Made by a program: the position numbers and the translations under genes
Assembly (NCBI GenBank): GCA_947493335.1
Contig: CANLQO010000002.1
Coordinates: forward strand, 835,001 to 899,000
Reading direction: 5' to 3'
Source of the DNA: an uncultured Paracoccaceae bacterium
GTDB lineage: Bacteria; Pseudomonadota; Alphaproteobacteria; Rhodobacterales; Rhodobacteraceae
Length of the DNA stretch: 64,000 nucleotides
In this document: positions 26,004 through 34,788 of the stretch, in pieces
Layout of the letters: each line of letters begins with the position of its first letter
Numbering within the stretch: the stretch's first letter is position 1
The notes under the pieces: generated by a model
What the model was told of the DNA's origin: nothing
Databases searched by the model: none
What the model saw: the letters and a program-made list of their open reading frames with translations, nothing else

Positions 26004-26443
26004 TCTATGTGGATGCCGACGCCTGCCCTGTGAAAGCAGAGGTTGAACGGGTCGGCACGCGCCATAAGGTGAAAATGTTCATTGTTTCGAATGGCGGGAT
26101 CCGCCCTAGTCCGAACCCCTACATCGAAACGGTCGTCGTGCCTGATGGTCCGGATGTCGCCGACATGTGGATTGCGGATCGTGCGGGTAAAGGGGACGTC
26201 GTGATTACTGGCGACATACCCCTTGCCGCAAAATGCATTGCCAGCGGCGCTCAAGTCATCAAGCACAATGGCGAGGCCTTGACCGAAAAGAACATCGGCA
26301 CCGTTCTCGCCACGCGTGACCTTATGGCCGATATGCGCGCTGCAGACCCATTCCGGCAAGGCAGCGGAAAGTCCTTCGGAAAGGCTGACAGGTCACGCTT
26401 TCTGGATGCGCTTGAACGTGCGTTAAGGGCAGCATTGCGATGA
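26000..26443 (+). CDS. YaiI/YqxD (DUF188) family protein
   Basis: A 147-aa protein with IYVDADACPVKAEVERVGTR at the N-terminus and VVITGDIPLAAKCIASGA near residue 70, matching the DUF188 family with its PIN/NYN-like aspartates. A nucleic-acid role is presumed in the family but not proven. The start GTG at 26000 overlaps fghA by GTGA, and the stop overlaps the EamA gene by ATGA, so all three are one transcript. Confidence 0.92.
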   Translation: MIYVDADACPVKAEVERVGTRHKVKMFIVSNGGIRPSPNPYIETVVVPDGPDVADMWIADRAGKGDVVITGDIPLAAKCIASGAQVIKHNGEALTEKNIGTVLATRDLMADMRAADPFRQGSGKSFGKADRSRFLDALERALRAALR

Positions 26444-27390
26444 CGCGGTCACCGCAGTTTGTCGGCGCTGCTTGTGCGTCGCTATCTGTGGTTTTCTTTT
26501 CGATCAATGATGTGTTGATCAAGTTTCTCTCGGATGGGTATGCCCTGCATCAGGTCGTGCTTTTGCGATCGGTCATTGGGTTGCTTGTGATCGCGCTGCT
26601 GATCCTTCCATTTGCGGGCGGTTTGTCAGCACTGCTTACCAAACGCCTTGGCATGCACGTCCTGCGCGGATTGTGCGTGGTGACGGCAAATATGACCTTC
26701 TTTTTGGGTCTTGCCGCAATGGAGCTTGCGACGGCGGTTGCAATTTTTTTCGTCAGTCCGCTGGTGATCACCGTGTTTTCGGTGATCTTTTTGGGTGAGA
26801 CAGTTGGCCCACGCAGGTGGGGCGCGATTATCGTCGGTTTTGCGGGTGTTTTGATTATCCTGCGGCCTGGCTCTGATGCGTTTCAACTGGCGTCTTTGCT
26901 GCCGCTTGTTGCGGCGGTTGCCTATGCCGGGATACACATGATCACCCGCAAGATCGGCGGGACGGAAAGCGCCGCAACAATGGCTGTATACATCCAACTG
27001 ACCTTTATCGCCGTTTGCGTCTTGATTGGTCTGCTTGTTGGCGACGGGCGCTTTGGTGAGCAAGCCGACCCTTCGTTACGCTTTCTGCTGCGCGCATGGG
27101 AATGGCCTGTCGTCGCCGACTATTGGATCTTCGCCGTTCTTGGCTTTGGCGTCGGTGTTGCGGGCTTTCTGATCAGTCAGGCCTATCGGGTGGCCGAAGC
27201 CGCGTTTGTCGCACCATTCGAATACCTTGCGATGCCCTTGGCCGTGCTCTGGGGGTATGTCGTTTTTGCAGAGGTGCCTGACAGGCTCACCTTGGTGGGG
27301 GCTGCATTGATCTTGGGTGCAGGCCTCTTTTCGCTTTGGCGTGAAACGCGTGTGGCCGACGTTCCTGCAGCCCCGCGGACGCGCCGTTGA
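26440..27390 (+). CDS. EamA/DMT family transporter
   Basis: A 316-aa protein with ten predicted membrane helices in two EamA repeats. The first repeat ends near GAIIVGFAGVLIILRPG at about residue 130, the typical closing motif. The second ends near TLVGAALILGAGLFSLWRE. Family members export metabolites, amino acids or nucleotides. It overlaps the YaiI gene and lies 30 nt before the HAD gene, so it may export the product of the enzymes downstream. That link is inference. Confidence 0.92.
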   Translation: MTRSPQFVGAACASLSVVFFSINDVLIKFLSDGYALHQVVLLRSVIGLLVIALLILPFAGGLSALLTKRLGMHVLRGLCVVTANMTFFLGLAAMELATAVAIFFVSPLVITVFSVIFLGETVGPRRWGAIIVGFAGVLIILRPGSDAFQLASLLPLVAAVAYAGIHMITRKIGGTESAATMAVYIQLTFIAVCVLIGLLVGDGRFGEQADPSLRFLLRAWEWPVVADYWIFAVLGFGVGVAGFLISQAYRVAEAAFVAPFEYLAMPLAVLWGYVVFAEVPDRLTLVGAALILGAGLFSLWRETRVADVPAAPRTRR

Positions 27391-27420
27391 ACTACGCGGA
27401 CGGTTCGGTAAGGTGATTTC

Positions 27421-28026
27421 ATGACCATCAATGCAGTCATCTTTGACATCGGTAATGTGCTGATCGAATGGCAGCCCGAGCGATTTTACGACCGGGTGAT
27501 AGGAGAGCCGCGCCGGCGCGAGATGTTCGCAGCGCTCGACCTGCACAAGATGAATGATGACATTGACAAAGGGGCCGATTTTCGGCCGACAGTGACAGCC
27601 TTTGCAGCCGCCAACCCCGATTGGCATGCCGATATCATGATGTGGCACGATAACTGGCTTGAAATGGCAGCACCCGACATTCCGGGATCGGTCGCGATCC
27701 TACGCGCATTGCGCAATGCGGGCACGCCGGTTTTCGCATTGTCCAACTTCGGCATTCAAACCTTTGAAATCGCAGAGCCGGTGTATCCGTTTCTGGCGGA
27801 GTTCGACCGGCGCTACATCTCGGGGCACTTGCGCGTGACCAAGCCCGATGCGGCGATTTACCAGATGGTTGAAGAGGATTGTGGCCTTGACCCCGCCACG
27901 CTTTTCTTCACCGATGACCGGCGCGAGAATATCGATGCGGCAGGTGTGAGAGGATGGCAGACCCACCTGTTCGAAGGCGCGGAGGGGCTTGCAGAAAGGT
28001 TGCGCACCGAGGGGCTGTTGACGTGA
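27421..28026 (+). CDS. HAD-superfamily hydrolase (YihX-like)
   Basis: A 201-aa HAD-IA type hydrolase with FDIGNVLIEW at the N-terminus, where Asp9 is the nucleophile and the usual second Asp of DxD is replaced by Asn, as in YihX-like sugar phosphatases. ALSNFG near residue 107 is motif II, and FFTDDRREN near 162 is the metal-binding motif IV. Lys of motif III stands near 141 (VTKPDAAIY). It likely removes phosphate from a small sugar or acid. Its stop overlaps the next start by 4 nt. Confidence 0.9.
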   Translation: MTINAVIFDIGNVLIEWQPERFYDRVIGEPRRREMFAALDLHKMNDDIDKGADFRPTVTAFAAANPDWHADIMMWHDNWLEMAAPDIPGSVAILRALRNAGTPVFALSNFGIQTFEIAEPVYPFLAEFDRRYISGHLRVTKPDAAIYQMVEEDCGLDPATLFFTDDRRENIDAAGVRGWQTHLFEGAEGLAERLRTEGLLT

Positions 28027-28925
28027 CCGTGATGATCCCATTCGAGGCTGAGGCCCAGCTCAATTGGCTCGACCTGACGGACGCGCTGGCAGAAGGGCAC
28101 AAGACCCCCAAGGGGACCGTCGAGGATGTGTTCTTGTATCGGGACGATAACACCCTGCTAAACCGCTCTGCCTGGATCAAAGGGATGGGGTTGGCGGTAA
28201 AATGCGCCACGGTCTTTCCAGGCAATCCCGCCAAGGGCAAGCCAATGATTGCGGGCGCGGTCAACCTGTTTTCCGATCAGGACGGCGCGCTGGAAGCGAT
28301 TTTGGACTTTGCGCTGGTGACAAAGTGGAAAACGGCAGGTGACAGTCTGCTCGCCGCCCGCCGACTGGCCCGTCCGGACAGCCGGAACATCTTGATCGTT
28401 GGTGCTGGAACGGTCGGGCGTTCGTTGTGGCAGGCCTATAGCGCCGCGTTTCCAATGGCACAGTTCAACGTCTGGAACCGCTCTGCTGACGGTGCAGAGC
28501 GGTTCGTGCGGGACTGCCCTGGCGTGACCATCGCCAAGGATCTGGAGACGGCGGTGCGCCAAGCCGATATCGTGACATCCGCAACCATGTCGACCCACCC
28601 GCTGATCCAAGGTGCGTGGTTCCAGCCCGGACAGCATATTGATCTGATTGGTGCCTATCGTCCTGATATGCGCGAGGTCGACGACATAGCATTGCAAAGG
28701 GCGCGCATCTTTGTTGATAGCTACGACACGACGCTGGATCATATCGGAGAACTCAAGATCCCCTTGGCGAATGGCAATATTCAGGCAGGCGACGTCCTGT
28801 CTGATTTCTACGACCTCGCAAAGTTTGAGCGGCAGACTTCTGACATCACATTGTTCAAAAACGGCGGTGGCGCGCATCTTGATCTGATGACCAGCCGTTA
28901 CATCCTCGAAAGTTACACACCTTGA
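28023..28925 (+). CDS. Ornithine cyclodeaminase/mu-crystallin family protein
   Basis: A 300-aa protein with an N-terminal substrate domain and a Rossmann NAD-binding domain: ILIVGAGTVGRSLWQAY near residue 122, followed by FNVWNRSADGAERF. Lys61 sits in GLAVKCATVFPGN, where the family's catalytic or substrate lysine stands. Family members include ornithine cyclodeaminase, alanine dehydrogenase, ketimine reductase and SbnB-type amino acid synthases. The GTG at 28023 overlaps the HAD stop (GTGA); GTG 28029 and ATG 28032 are alternatives. Its stop touches the PhyH gene. Substrate unknown, and the name should not be read as proven ornithine turnover. Confidence 0.88.
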   Translation: MTVMIPFEAEAQLNWLDLTDALAEGHKTPKGTVEDVFLYRDDNTLLNRSAWIKGMGLAVKCATVFPGNPAKGKPMIAGAVNLFSDQDGALEAILDFALVTKWKTAGDSLLAARRLARPDSRNILIVGAGTVGRSLWQAYSAAFPMAQFNVWNRSADGAERFVRDCPGVTIAKDLETAVRQADIVTSATMSTHPLIQGAWFQPGQHIDLIGAYRPDMREVDDIALQRARIFVDSYDTTLDHIGELKIPLANGNIQAGDVLSDFYDLAKFERQTSDITLFKNGGGAHLDLMTSRYILESYTP

Positions 28926-29713
28926 TGACACCACAGCAAGTTTCAGAGTTTCAGCGCGATGGGGCCGTCCTAGTGCGCCGCGTATTCGTAGACTGGGTGG
29001 AGCGCATGGCCGAAGGCGTCGCAGAGAACATGCGCGATCCCGGTCCTTATGCATCGGAAAATGCAGTCAGTGAGGGGCGGTTCTTTGATGACTATTGCAA
29101 CTGGACGCGCATCCCGGCCTTTACTGATGTGGTGCAAAACAGCCCCGCTGCTGCGCTGGCGGCGCAAGCGATGCAAAGTAGAACAGCGCAGTTCTTTCAT
29201 GACCACGTCCTGGTAAAGGAGCCGGGCACCCCGAAACCGACCCCTTGGCATCAGGACGCCCCCTATTATTTTGTTGAGGGGCAACAGACGGTCAGTCTTT
29301 GGATACCACTTGATCCGGTCAAAGATGCGTCACTGCGTTTCATTGCGGGTTCTCATAAATGGGAACGCATGGTGCGACCGGTCAGCTGGGCGGATGACAG
29401 CGATTTTTATGACGGGGATCACGCTTGGACCCCGGTGCCGGATCCGGATGCCGACCCCGGCGATACGCGCGTGCTGGAATGGCCGATGGAACCTGGCGAC
29501 GCGGTCCTGTTCAATTACCGAACGGTTCATGGCGCACGAGGCAATGCCAGTGCTCAACGCCGACGCGCCCTTTCGCTGCGATGGGTTGGGGATGATGCGC
29601 GGTATGTTGACCGCCCGGGGCGCACATCGCCGCCGTTTCCGGGCCACCAGATGCAGGCCGGGCAACGGCTTCGCTCGGACTGGTTTCCCATAATTCATGG
29701 TCCAACCACATGA
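28925..29713 (+). CDS. PhyH-family Fe(II)/2-oxoglutarate dioxygenase
   Basis: A 262-aa dioxygenase of the phytanoyl-CoA hydroxylase family. The iron ligands are His109 and Asp111 (WHQDAPYY) and His202 (TVHGARGN), and an Arg near 218 is placed to bind 2-oxoglutarate. The pattern resembles hydroxylases of small metabolites as well as phytanoyl-CoA. ATG 28925 is used, overlapping the upstream stop by one base; the TTG three bases earlier is not needed. The next gene overlaps it by 4 nt. Substrate unknown. Confidence 0.9.
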   Translation: MTPQQVSEFQRDGAVLVRRVFVDWVERMAEGVAENMRDPGPYASENAVSEGRFFDDYCNWTRIPAFTDVVQNSPAAALAAQAMQSRTAQFFHDHVLVKEPGTPKPTPWHQDAPYYFVEGQQTVSLWIPLDPVKDASLRFIAGSHKWERMVRPVSWADDSDFYDGDHAWTPVPDPDADPGDTRVLEWPMEPGDAVLFNYRTVHGARGNASAQRRRALSLRWVGDDARYVDRPGRTSPPFPGHQMQAGQRLRSDWFPIIHGPTT

Positions 29714-30633
29714 TGTGGGTCATTTTGATCGCGCTGGGTGCCGTGGCAGTTTGGCCTTTCATCGCGGAAAGCCAGTCAACAAGGATCGGTCGACCGGAAC
29801 GCGAGGGTACACCGGGGCGGTTCGTAAAACTTTCGCAAGGGGTGACCCATTACCGCTGGCATGGCCCGGCGCGAGGGCCGGTCATCGTTGCCGTTCACGG
29901 GTTGACGACACCCTCGGTTGTCTTTGACGAGCTGGCGCAAGGTTTGGGCGATTTGGGGTATCGCGTGCTGACTTACGATCTTTATGGCCGGGGTTTGTCT
30001 GATGCTCCTAACGGCGCGCAGACATCGGCATTCTTTCACCAGCAACTCAATGATCTTCTTGCGGATCAGGGTTTGGAAGAAGATCTGACGATCATGGGCT
30101 ACTCCATGGGTGGGGCGATCGCCGCGACATTTGCCGCATCGCATACAGACAGGATGAAACGCGTGATCCTGCTTGCCAGCGCCGGGGCCGCGCTTCGGGA
30201 AAGCAGCTTTGATCGCATTTGCAGCACCACACCTTTTTTTGGGGATTGGCTGTTTCTCTTGCTTTCAAAGCGTCAGATGAAGCGGGCGATCTTGGCTGAT
30301 CAGACCGTGCCCCCCGATCACCCTGTCATGACCGCCCAGCTCAGTGAATTGGACCGTCAGGGGTACTTGCCCGCTGTCCTGTCCAGCCGTCGTGGGATGC
30401 TGGCGGAAAAGACCGAAGCGGCGCATCGAAAACTTGGACAGGAGGACGTTCCGGTCATTGCGATATGGGGGCGGCAGGACGCGGTAATCCCGATCTCGTC
30501 ACTTGGGCAAGTAAGCCAATGGAACCGCAACACGCTGCAAGAAGTCATTGACGCAGCCGATCACACCTTCCCTTACAGCAACCCAGACGAAGTGGTTGCC
30601 CGGCTACGTGATGTCCTGCGCGAGCGCGACTAG
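29710..30633 (+). CDS. Alpha/beta hydrolase with N-terminal membrane segment
   Basis: A 307-aa hydrolase. Residues 2-20 are hydrophobic (MWVILIALGAVAVWPFI) and may anchor it in the membrane or act as a signal. The nucleophile is Ser132 in GYSMGGAIA, the oxyanion loop is VAVHGLTT, and the acid and His are near 258 (RQDAVIP) and 286 (ADHTFPY). It ends the operon that starts near greA. Its stop overlaps the convergent cyclase gene by 4 nt. The substrate may be the product of the dioxygenase, but nothing shows it directly. Confidence 0.88.
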   Translation: MMWVILIALGAVAVWPFIAESQSTRIGRPEREGTPGRFVKLSQGVTHYRWHGPARGPVIVAVHGLTTPSVVFDELAQGLGDLGYRVLTYDLYGRGLSDAPNGAQTSAFFHQQLNDLLADQGLEEDLTIMGYSMGGAIAATFAASHTDRMKRVILLASAGAALRESSFDRICSTTPFFGDWLFLLLSKRQMKRAILADQTVPPDHPVMTAQLSELDRQGYLPAVLSSRRGMLAEKTEAAHRKLGQEDVPVIAIWGRQDAVIPISSLGQVSQWNRNTLQEVIDAADHTFPYSNPDEVVARLRDVLRERD

Positions 30634-31754
30634 GCTGCTTGCAACGCTTCGCCTTCCGCAGTTTCAAAGGATTTATCCAATGCCACGCAGTTTCGGCCAT
30701 CAGCCTTGGCGGCATAAAGTGCCTCATCCGCCGACCGCAGCAACGCGTCAAAGCTTGCAGGGCCATTGCTGAAAGTTGCCCCCATGCTGATCGTGACCGG
30801 AATGCTGCGATCGTCCACCTGAAATGGCTTGCTGCACACGGCTGTCCTGCATCGCTCCGCGACGATCGTCGCCGTGTCGCGTGAGACATCCGGCAACAGG
30901 ACCACAAATTCATCGCCACCTAATCGGGCAAAGACATCACCCGGCCGGAGGCAGGATTTGATCCGTTCGCTGATGCATTGCAGAATTTGGTCGCCTGAAA
31001 GATGGCCATAGATATCGTTGATCGACTTAAACCGATCAACATCGAAACACAGCATGACGCGACCTGTCCTTGCCGCACCCGTTGGCTTCAGGTGCTCCAC
31101 CACTTCTATCAGGCTGCGGCGGTTGAGCAGATTTGTCAGAGGGTCCGTCTCAGCCGCGGTGCGCAGATCGGATAATTCGATCCGCAAATGGCGCTCTCGG
31201 ATAATGAGCCGACCCAGAACCCAAGCACAGACAAGGTTTGCGATCAGAACGATAGGCGCAAGTTGGGTGATAAAAACCTCTCTGAACGGGGAGGGCAAAA
31301 GAAGACCAACAAGTATATGCGCCGAAATCATCGCCCCCAACAACACAAGCGATGCATCACTTGGCAAATGGGATCGTCTTACGGAAAAGTGCCAAAGGAT
31401 CGCCATGCCAGCGCTGACGCACATCCCGGCCACACCTAGCATCGCGCCCTGTCCGCCAATCATCACGCGGGTGACGATCCCCATTGCCAAAGTGACGATC
31501 CCGGCCAACGGACCCAACAAGGCGCAGGCCATGCCAACAAGCAGGTTTCTGAGATCGAAGATGAGCCCGTCAGCAAGTGTGATCGGTGCGGTCATAGATA
31601 TAATGGTGCCCAAACCAAACAGGCTTCCAAGGGCCAGGTTGCGCATCCTCTCTGACTGCTTCCAGCGGCCAATCGCCCCATAAAGGTAGACCAGCGATAC
31701 CGTCAGGGCGACGGGCTGTAAGAAAATCGACAGTGTCGAGATAAGTGATGCCAT
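30630..31754 (-). CDS. Diguanylate cyclase with 5TM-LYT sensor
   Basis: A 374-aa protein. Residues 1-185 hold several membrane segments with RNLLVGMACALLGPLAGIVT near 69, matching the 5TMR-LYT sensor type. Residues 200-370 form a GGDEF domain with intact GGDEF at 279-283. Arg270-Pro-Gly-Asp273, five residues ahead, is the inhibitory I-site, so feedback by c-di-GMP is expected. The ATG at 31754 has GGAGG six bases upstream, better than the ATG at 31769. The ligand of the sensor is unknown. An EAL protein with a damaged site is encoded at 11676-12482. Confidence 0.93.
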   Translation of the reverse strand: MASLISTLSIFLQPVALTVSLVYLYGAIGRWKQSERMRNLALGSLFGLGTIISMTAPITLADGLIFDLRNLLVGMACALLGPLAGIVTLAMGIVTRVMIGGQGAMLGVAGMCVSAGMAILWHFSVRRSHLPSDASLVLLGAMISAHILVGLLLPSPFREVFITQLAPIVLIANLVCAWVLGRLIIRERHLRIELSDLRTAAETDPLTNLLNRRSLIEVVEHLKPTGAARTGRVMLCFDVDRFKSINDIYGHLSGDQILQCISERIKSCLRPGDVFARLGGDEFVVLLPDVSRDTATIVAERCRTAVCSKPFQVDDRSIPVTISMGATFSNGPASFDALLRSADEALYAAKADGRNCVALDKSFETAEGEALQAA

Positions 31755-31849
31755 TCTGGGCCTCCGCACGCGTTTTGCTTTCGCGGGAACCTAAGAGCGC
31801 GAACCTCTCAAATCTCTTAAAGACGCCAAAAAACGAATGTGTAATTGTG

Positions 31850-31872
31850 GAAAAGCCAACTCAAACTTGGCT
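31850..31872 (-). terminator. Weak hairpin with T run after the MFS gene
   Basis: On the minus strand agccaa (31872-31867) pairs with ttggct (31859-31854) around a 7-nt loop, followed by ttt. The 6-bp stem lies 24 nt past the MFS stop. An alternative pairing ctcaaa/tttgag overlaps it. Terminator function is plausible but weak. Confidence 0.4.
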
Positions 31873-31895
31873 AAAATTTGAGATGAATTCTGGAG

Positions 31896-33131
31896 TCAGG
31901 CTGGAACGGCAACGGGCCGCTCGCGGATCGGCAGATGGACAATGGCGCTGAAGGCACCGATCCCGACGCCAACCCACCAGACCGCCGTGTAGCTGCCATA
32001 GACATCATATAGCCGTCCACCCAACCAGACACCAAGGAACGAACCCAACTGGTGGCTGAAGAAAACGATGCCATAGAGCGTGCCCATGTAGCGAAGACCG
32101 TATAGGTGGGCCACAAGGCCCGACGTCAGCGGCACAGTGGCCAGCCACAGGCTGCCCATGACGACCGAGAACACAATGACGGTTGCGGGTGTCATTGGTG
32201 TCAAAATGAACCATGCAGCTATGATGGTGCGGCCGGTGTAAATCCCTGCAAGTAGGTATTTTTTTGGAAAACGTTTGCCCAGGTACCCTGCCAGCAGAGT
32301 CCCCGCAATATTGGCAACCCCGATCAGCGAAATTGCCACAGCCCCCAGCGCGCTTGTCGTTGTGATCCCCAGACCAGCCAGCATGCCACCGGGCTGAATG
32401 GGTCCGCATACCTCTGCGACGAATGCGGGAAAATGCGCCGTGATAAAGGCAAGCTGATACCCACAGGAGAAAAAGCCAAGAAACAAGAGGGTGTAGGACG
32501 GGTCTTTGAAGGCACGGATCAGGATCGTGCCCATGCTTTCTTCAAGCTCGATTTTTGTCGAGGACTGCGGGCTTCGCATCATGGGCAGGACCAAAAGGGT
32601 CGCCATGATCGCGCCCGCAAAGCAGACGAAAACGGACTGCCACGTCATGATCTGCAAAAGAAACTCGGCGAGTGGGGCGCCAAAAACCTGCCCCGCAGAT
32701 CCTGCCGCCGTTGCAATCGCCAATGTCATTGAACGGTTCTCATCCGATGCGGCCCGACCAACCACAGCAAGGATCACCCCAAAACCGGTCCCAGCGATCC
32801 CGAATCCCACCAAGATGTTGTTGAACTGATGCGCCAACGGTGTTGTGGCCTCGGCCGACAGCAAAAGACCCATTGCATAGAACACGGCGCCCGCAATGAT
32901 CGCCTTTCGGTCGCCGATCTTTTCCGCGATGGCACCAAAGATCGGCTGTCCGATGCCCCAGGCAAGGTTCTGGATCGCGATTGCAAGGCTGAACTCCACA
33001 CGGAGCCAGCCAAATTCTTCGGCAATCGGGATTTGAAAAACGCCAAAGGATGCACGGATGGCAAAGCCGGTCATGATGATGAGGCAGCCTGCAACAAGAA
33101 CAGGGGTGATCAGACGTGACTGTTGTTCCAT
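31896..33131 (-). CDS. MFS transporter
   Basis: A 411-aa protein with twelve hydrophobic segments. An MFS loop motif GAIAEKIGDRKAII stands near residue 65. The second half has GYLGKRFPKKYLLAG near 275 and the end GSYTAVWWVGVGIGAFSAIVHLP. The ATG at 33131 starts MEQQSRLITPVLVAG; the longer frame to 33194 overlaps the GNAT gene. The pattern FGVFQIPIAEEFGW is seen in oxalate/formate-type and monocarboxylate MFS carriers. The substrate is unknown. Confidence 0.9.
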   Translation of the reverse strand: MEQQSRLITPVLVAGCLIIMTGFAIRASFGVFQIPIAEEFGWLRVEFSLAIAIQNLAWGIGQPIFGAIAEKIGDRKAIIAGAVFYAMGLLLSAEATTPLAHQFNNILVGFGIAGTGFGVILAVVGRAASDENRSMTLAIATAAGSAGQVFGAPLAEFLLQIMTWQSVFVCFAGAIMATLLVLPMMRSPQSSTKIELEESMGTILIRAFKDPSYTLLFLGFFSCGYQLAFITAHFPAFVAEVCGPIQPGGMLAGLGITTTSALGAVAISLIGVANIAGTLLAGYLGKRFPKKYLLAGIYTGRTIIAAWFILTPMTPATVIVFSVVMGSLWLATVPLTSGLVAHLYGLRYMGTLYGIVFFSHQLGSFLGVWLGGRLYDVYGSYTAVWWVGVGIGAFSAIVHLPIRERPVAVPA

Positions 33132-33162
33132 TATGCCACTTGGCGGCGTCCCGAAGCCCGTG

Positions 33163-33666
33163 TCAATTGCGCAAAATGTGATGTGGCGCATCACATAAAT
33201 AGACGCGATCGCGGATAATAATGCCGTCTATGACTTCTGCCTGTGCGTGGTCATAGATCATGCCAATTTTCTCGTAAAACGCACAAGCGCGTGCGTTCCC
33301 TTCGAGCACCAACGCAGAAAATGGTTGAGGATCAGGCCCAAGTGCATGGCTCAACAGCGCATGTCCGATGCCTTGGCCATAGGCTTTCCGCAGGATGTGC
33401 AGGCTGTAAAGCTCGTGGGGGTATCCGTTGTCCGCAAGGGCCGCATCGCGTTGGGCGCCCACTTGCGCGAAACCGAGGCCGGGCGCCACCGCAACATTGA
33501 TGCCTTTTCGCGAAAGTATGCGTTTCCAAAGATCGCGGCGGTATGTCAGATCACGTCTGGCAATTTCGGACGCCGGCAATAGACCGGGATAGGTCTCCGC
33601 CCAGGCCTGCACATGTATCTGTGCCAGCATTTCAACGTCATTCGAAGTCGCCTTGCGGATCTGCAT
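33163..33666 (-). CDS. GNAT family N-acetyltransferase
   Basis: A 167-aa GNAT protein. The N-terminal IRKATSNDVEMLAQIHVQAW is typical. Motif A, which binds acetyl-CoA, is LRKAYGQGIGHALLSHAL near residue 105, and motif B is LEGNARACAFYEKIGM near 130. The ATG at 33666 is preferred because the frame up to 33741 is not GNAT-like. It diverges from zapE, with 63 nt between the starts. The acetyl acceptor is unknown. Confidence 0.88.
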   Translation of the reverse strand: MQIRKATSNDVEMLAQIHVQAWAETYPGLLPASEIARRDLTYRRDLWKRILSRKGINVAVAPGLGFAQVGAQRDAALADNGYPHELYSLHILRKAYGQGIGHALLSHALGPDPQPFSALVLEGNARACAFYEKIGMIYDHAQAEVIDGIIIRDRVYLCDAPHHILRN

Positions 33667-33729
33667 GGGGTCACAATCAAGAGAAATCAGCGACTTTTCA
33701 ACGGCGTGCTGCGCGCGTATCCATGTCCT

Positions 33730-34788
33730 ATGACAATCCAAAAGGCATATGCTGCCGCCGTCGCCGCGGGCAGCTTACAAGAGGACAAAGCACAACTTGA
33801 TGTGCTGCCTGAATTGGAACGTATCCGCGCCGCCCTTGCGCAACCCGTCAAACGCGGCGGGCTTTTCCGCAAGGCCCCCGAGGCCATTCCCGGCCTATAC
33901 ATGTGGGGCGGCGTTGGTCGCGGCAAGTCAATGCTGATGGACCTGCTATACGACAACGTTAACGCGCCCAAGCAGCGCCGCCATTTTCATGCCTTCATGC
34001 AATGGGTGCACGCCGAAATGGGCGAAGCGCGCAAGTCGGGCGTTGATGACGCGATCAAACCTGTTGCGGCGAAACTGACTGATGACATTCGGTTTCTTGC
34101 GTTCGACGAAATGCAGATCACCGACATCACTGACGCGATGATTGTTGGGCGATTGTTCGAGGCGCTTTTTGCCGCTGGAGTGGTTGTCGTCACGACCTCG
34201 AACCGGCCGCCGGATGATCTTTATAAGGACGGGCTGAACCGGCAACTTTTTCTACCCTTTATCGACCTGATCAAAGCGCGATTGATAGTTCACGAGCTGG
34301 CCAGTCAAACTGATTACCGGCAAGGCCGCCTTGCTGGGGCGACACGCTACTTTACCCCTTCTGATGCAGACAGCCGTGCCGCTATGGCTGACGTTTGGCA
34401 GGGCCTGACCGATGGCCAATCAGAGCCGCTGACGCTCCACGTCAAGGGCCGCGAGGTCGTGTTGCCGCACTTTCACAATGGCGTCGCCCGTGCGCCCTTC
34501 TACGAACTCTGCGGCCGTCCGCTTGGGGCAGCGGATTATCTGACGCTGGCCGAGGCTGTCCGTGTTTTGATGATTGACGACATCCCACAGCTTGGCCGTC
34601 AGAATTTCAACGAAGCCAAACGCTTTGTCACCCTGATTGACGCGCTTTATGAGGCCAAGGTGAAATTGATCTGTTCCGCCGCCGCCGCACCGGAGATGCT
34701 ATATATAGAGGGCGAAGGCACCTTTGAATTTGAACGCACCGCCAGCCGCCTGCGCGAGATGCAGGCCGCGGATTGGGGCGACGTCTAA
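33730..34788 (+). CDS. zapE: Cell division protein ZapE (AFG1-like ATPase)
   Basis: A 352-aa AAA-type ATPase with Walker A GGVGRGKS at residues 60-67 and Walker B FLAFDEMQITD near 118. VTTSNRPPDDLYKDGLNRQLFLPF near 155 holds the sensor region of the ZapE/AFG1 family. It acts on the Z ring under stress in E. coli, and its mitochondrial relatives aid degradation of membrane proteins. The ATG at 33730 starts MTIQKAYAAAVAAG; the frame upstream to 33613 is antisense to the GNAT gene. It overlaps the LysM gene by 4 nt at its 3' end. Confidence 0.94.
   Translation: MTIQKAYAAAVAAGSLQEDKAQLDVLPELERIRAALAQPVKRGGLFRKAPEAIPGLYMWGGVGRGKSMLMDLLYDNVNAPKQRRHFHAFMQWVHAEMGEARKSGVDDAIKPVAAKLTDDIRFLAFDEMQITDITDAMIVGRLFEALFAAGVVVVTTSNRPPDDLYKDGLNRQLFLPFIDLIKARLIVHELASQTDYRQGRLAGATRYFTPSDADSRAAMADVWQGLTDGQSEPLTLHVKGREVVLPHFHNGVARAPFYELCGRPLGAADYLTLAEAVRVLMIDDIPQLGRQNFNEAKRFVTLIDALYEAKVKLICSAAAAPEMLYIEGEGTFEFERTASRLREMQAADWGDV

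Noticed and set aside
28158-29054. A 298-aa minus frame across two genes.
   Set aside because: It is antisense to the cyclodeaminase-family gene and has no domain or start signal.
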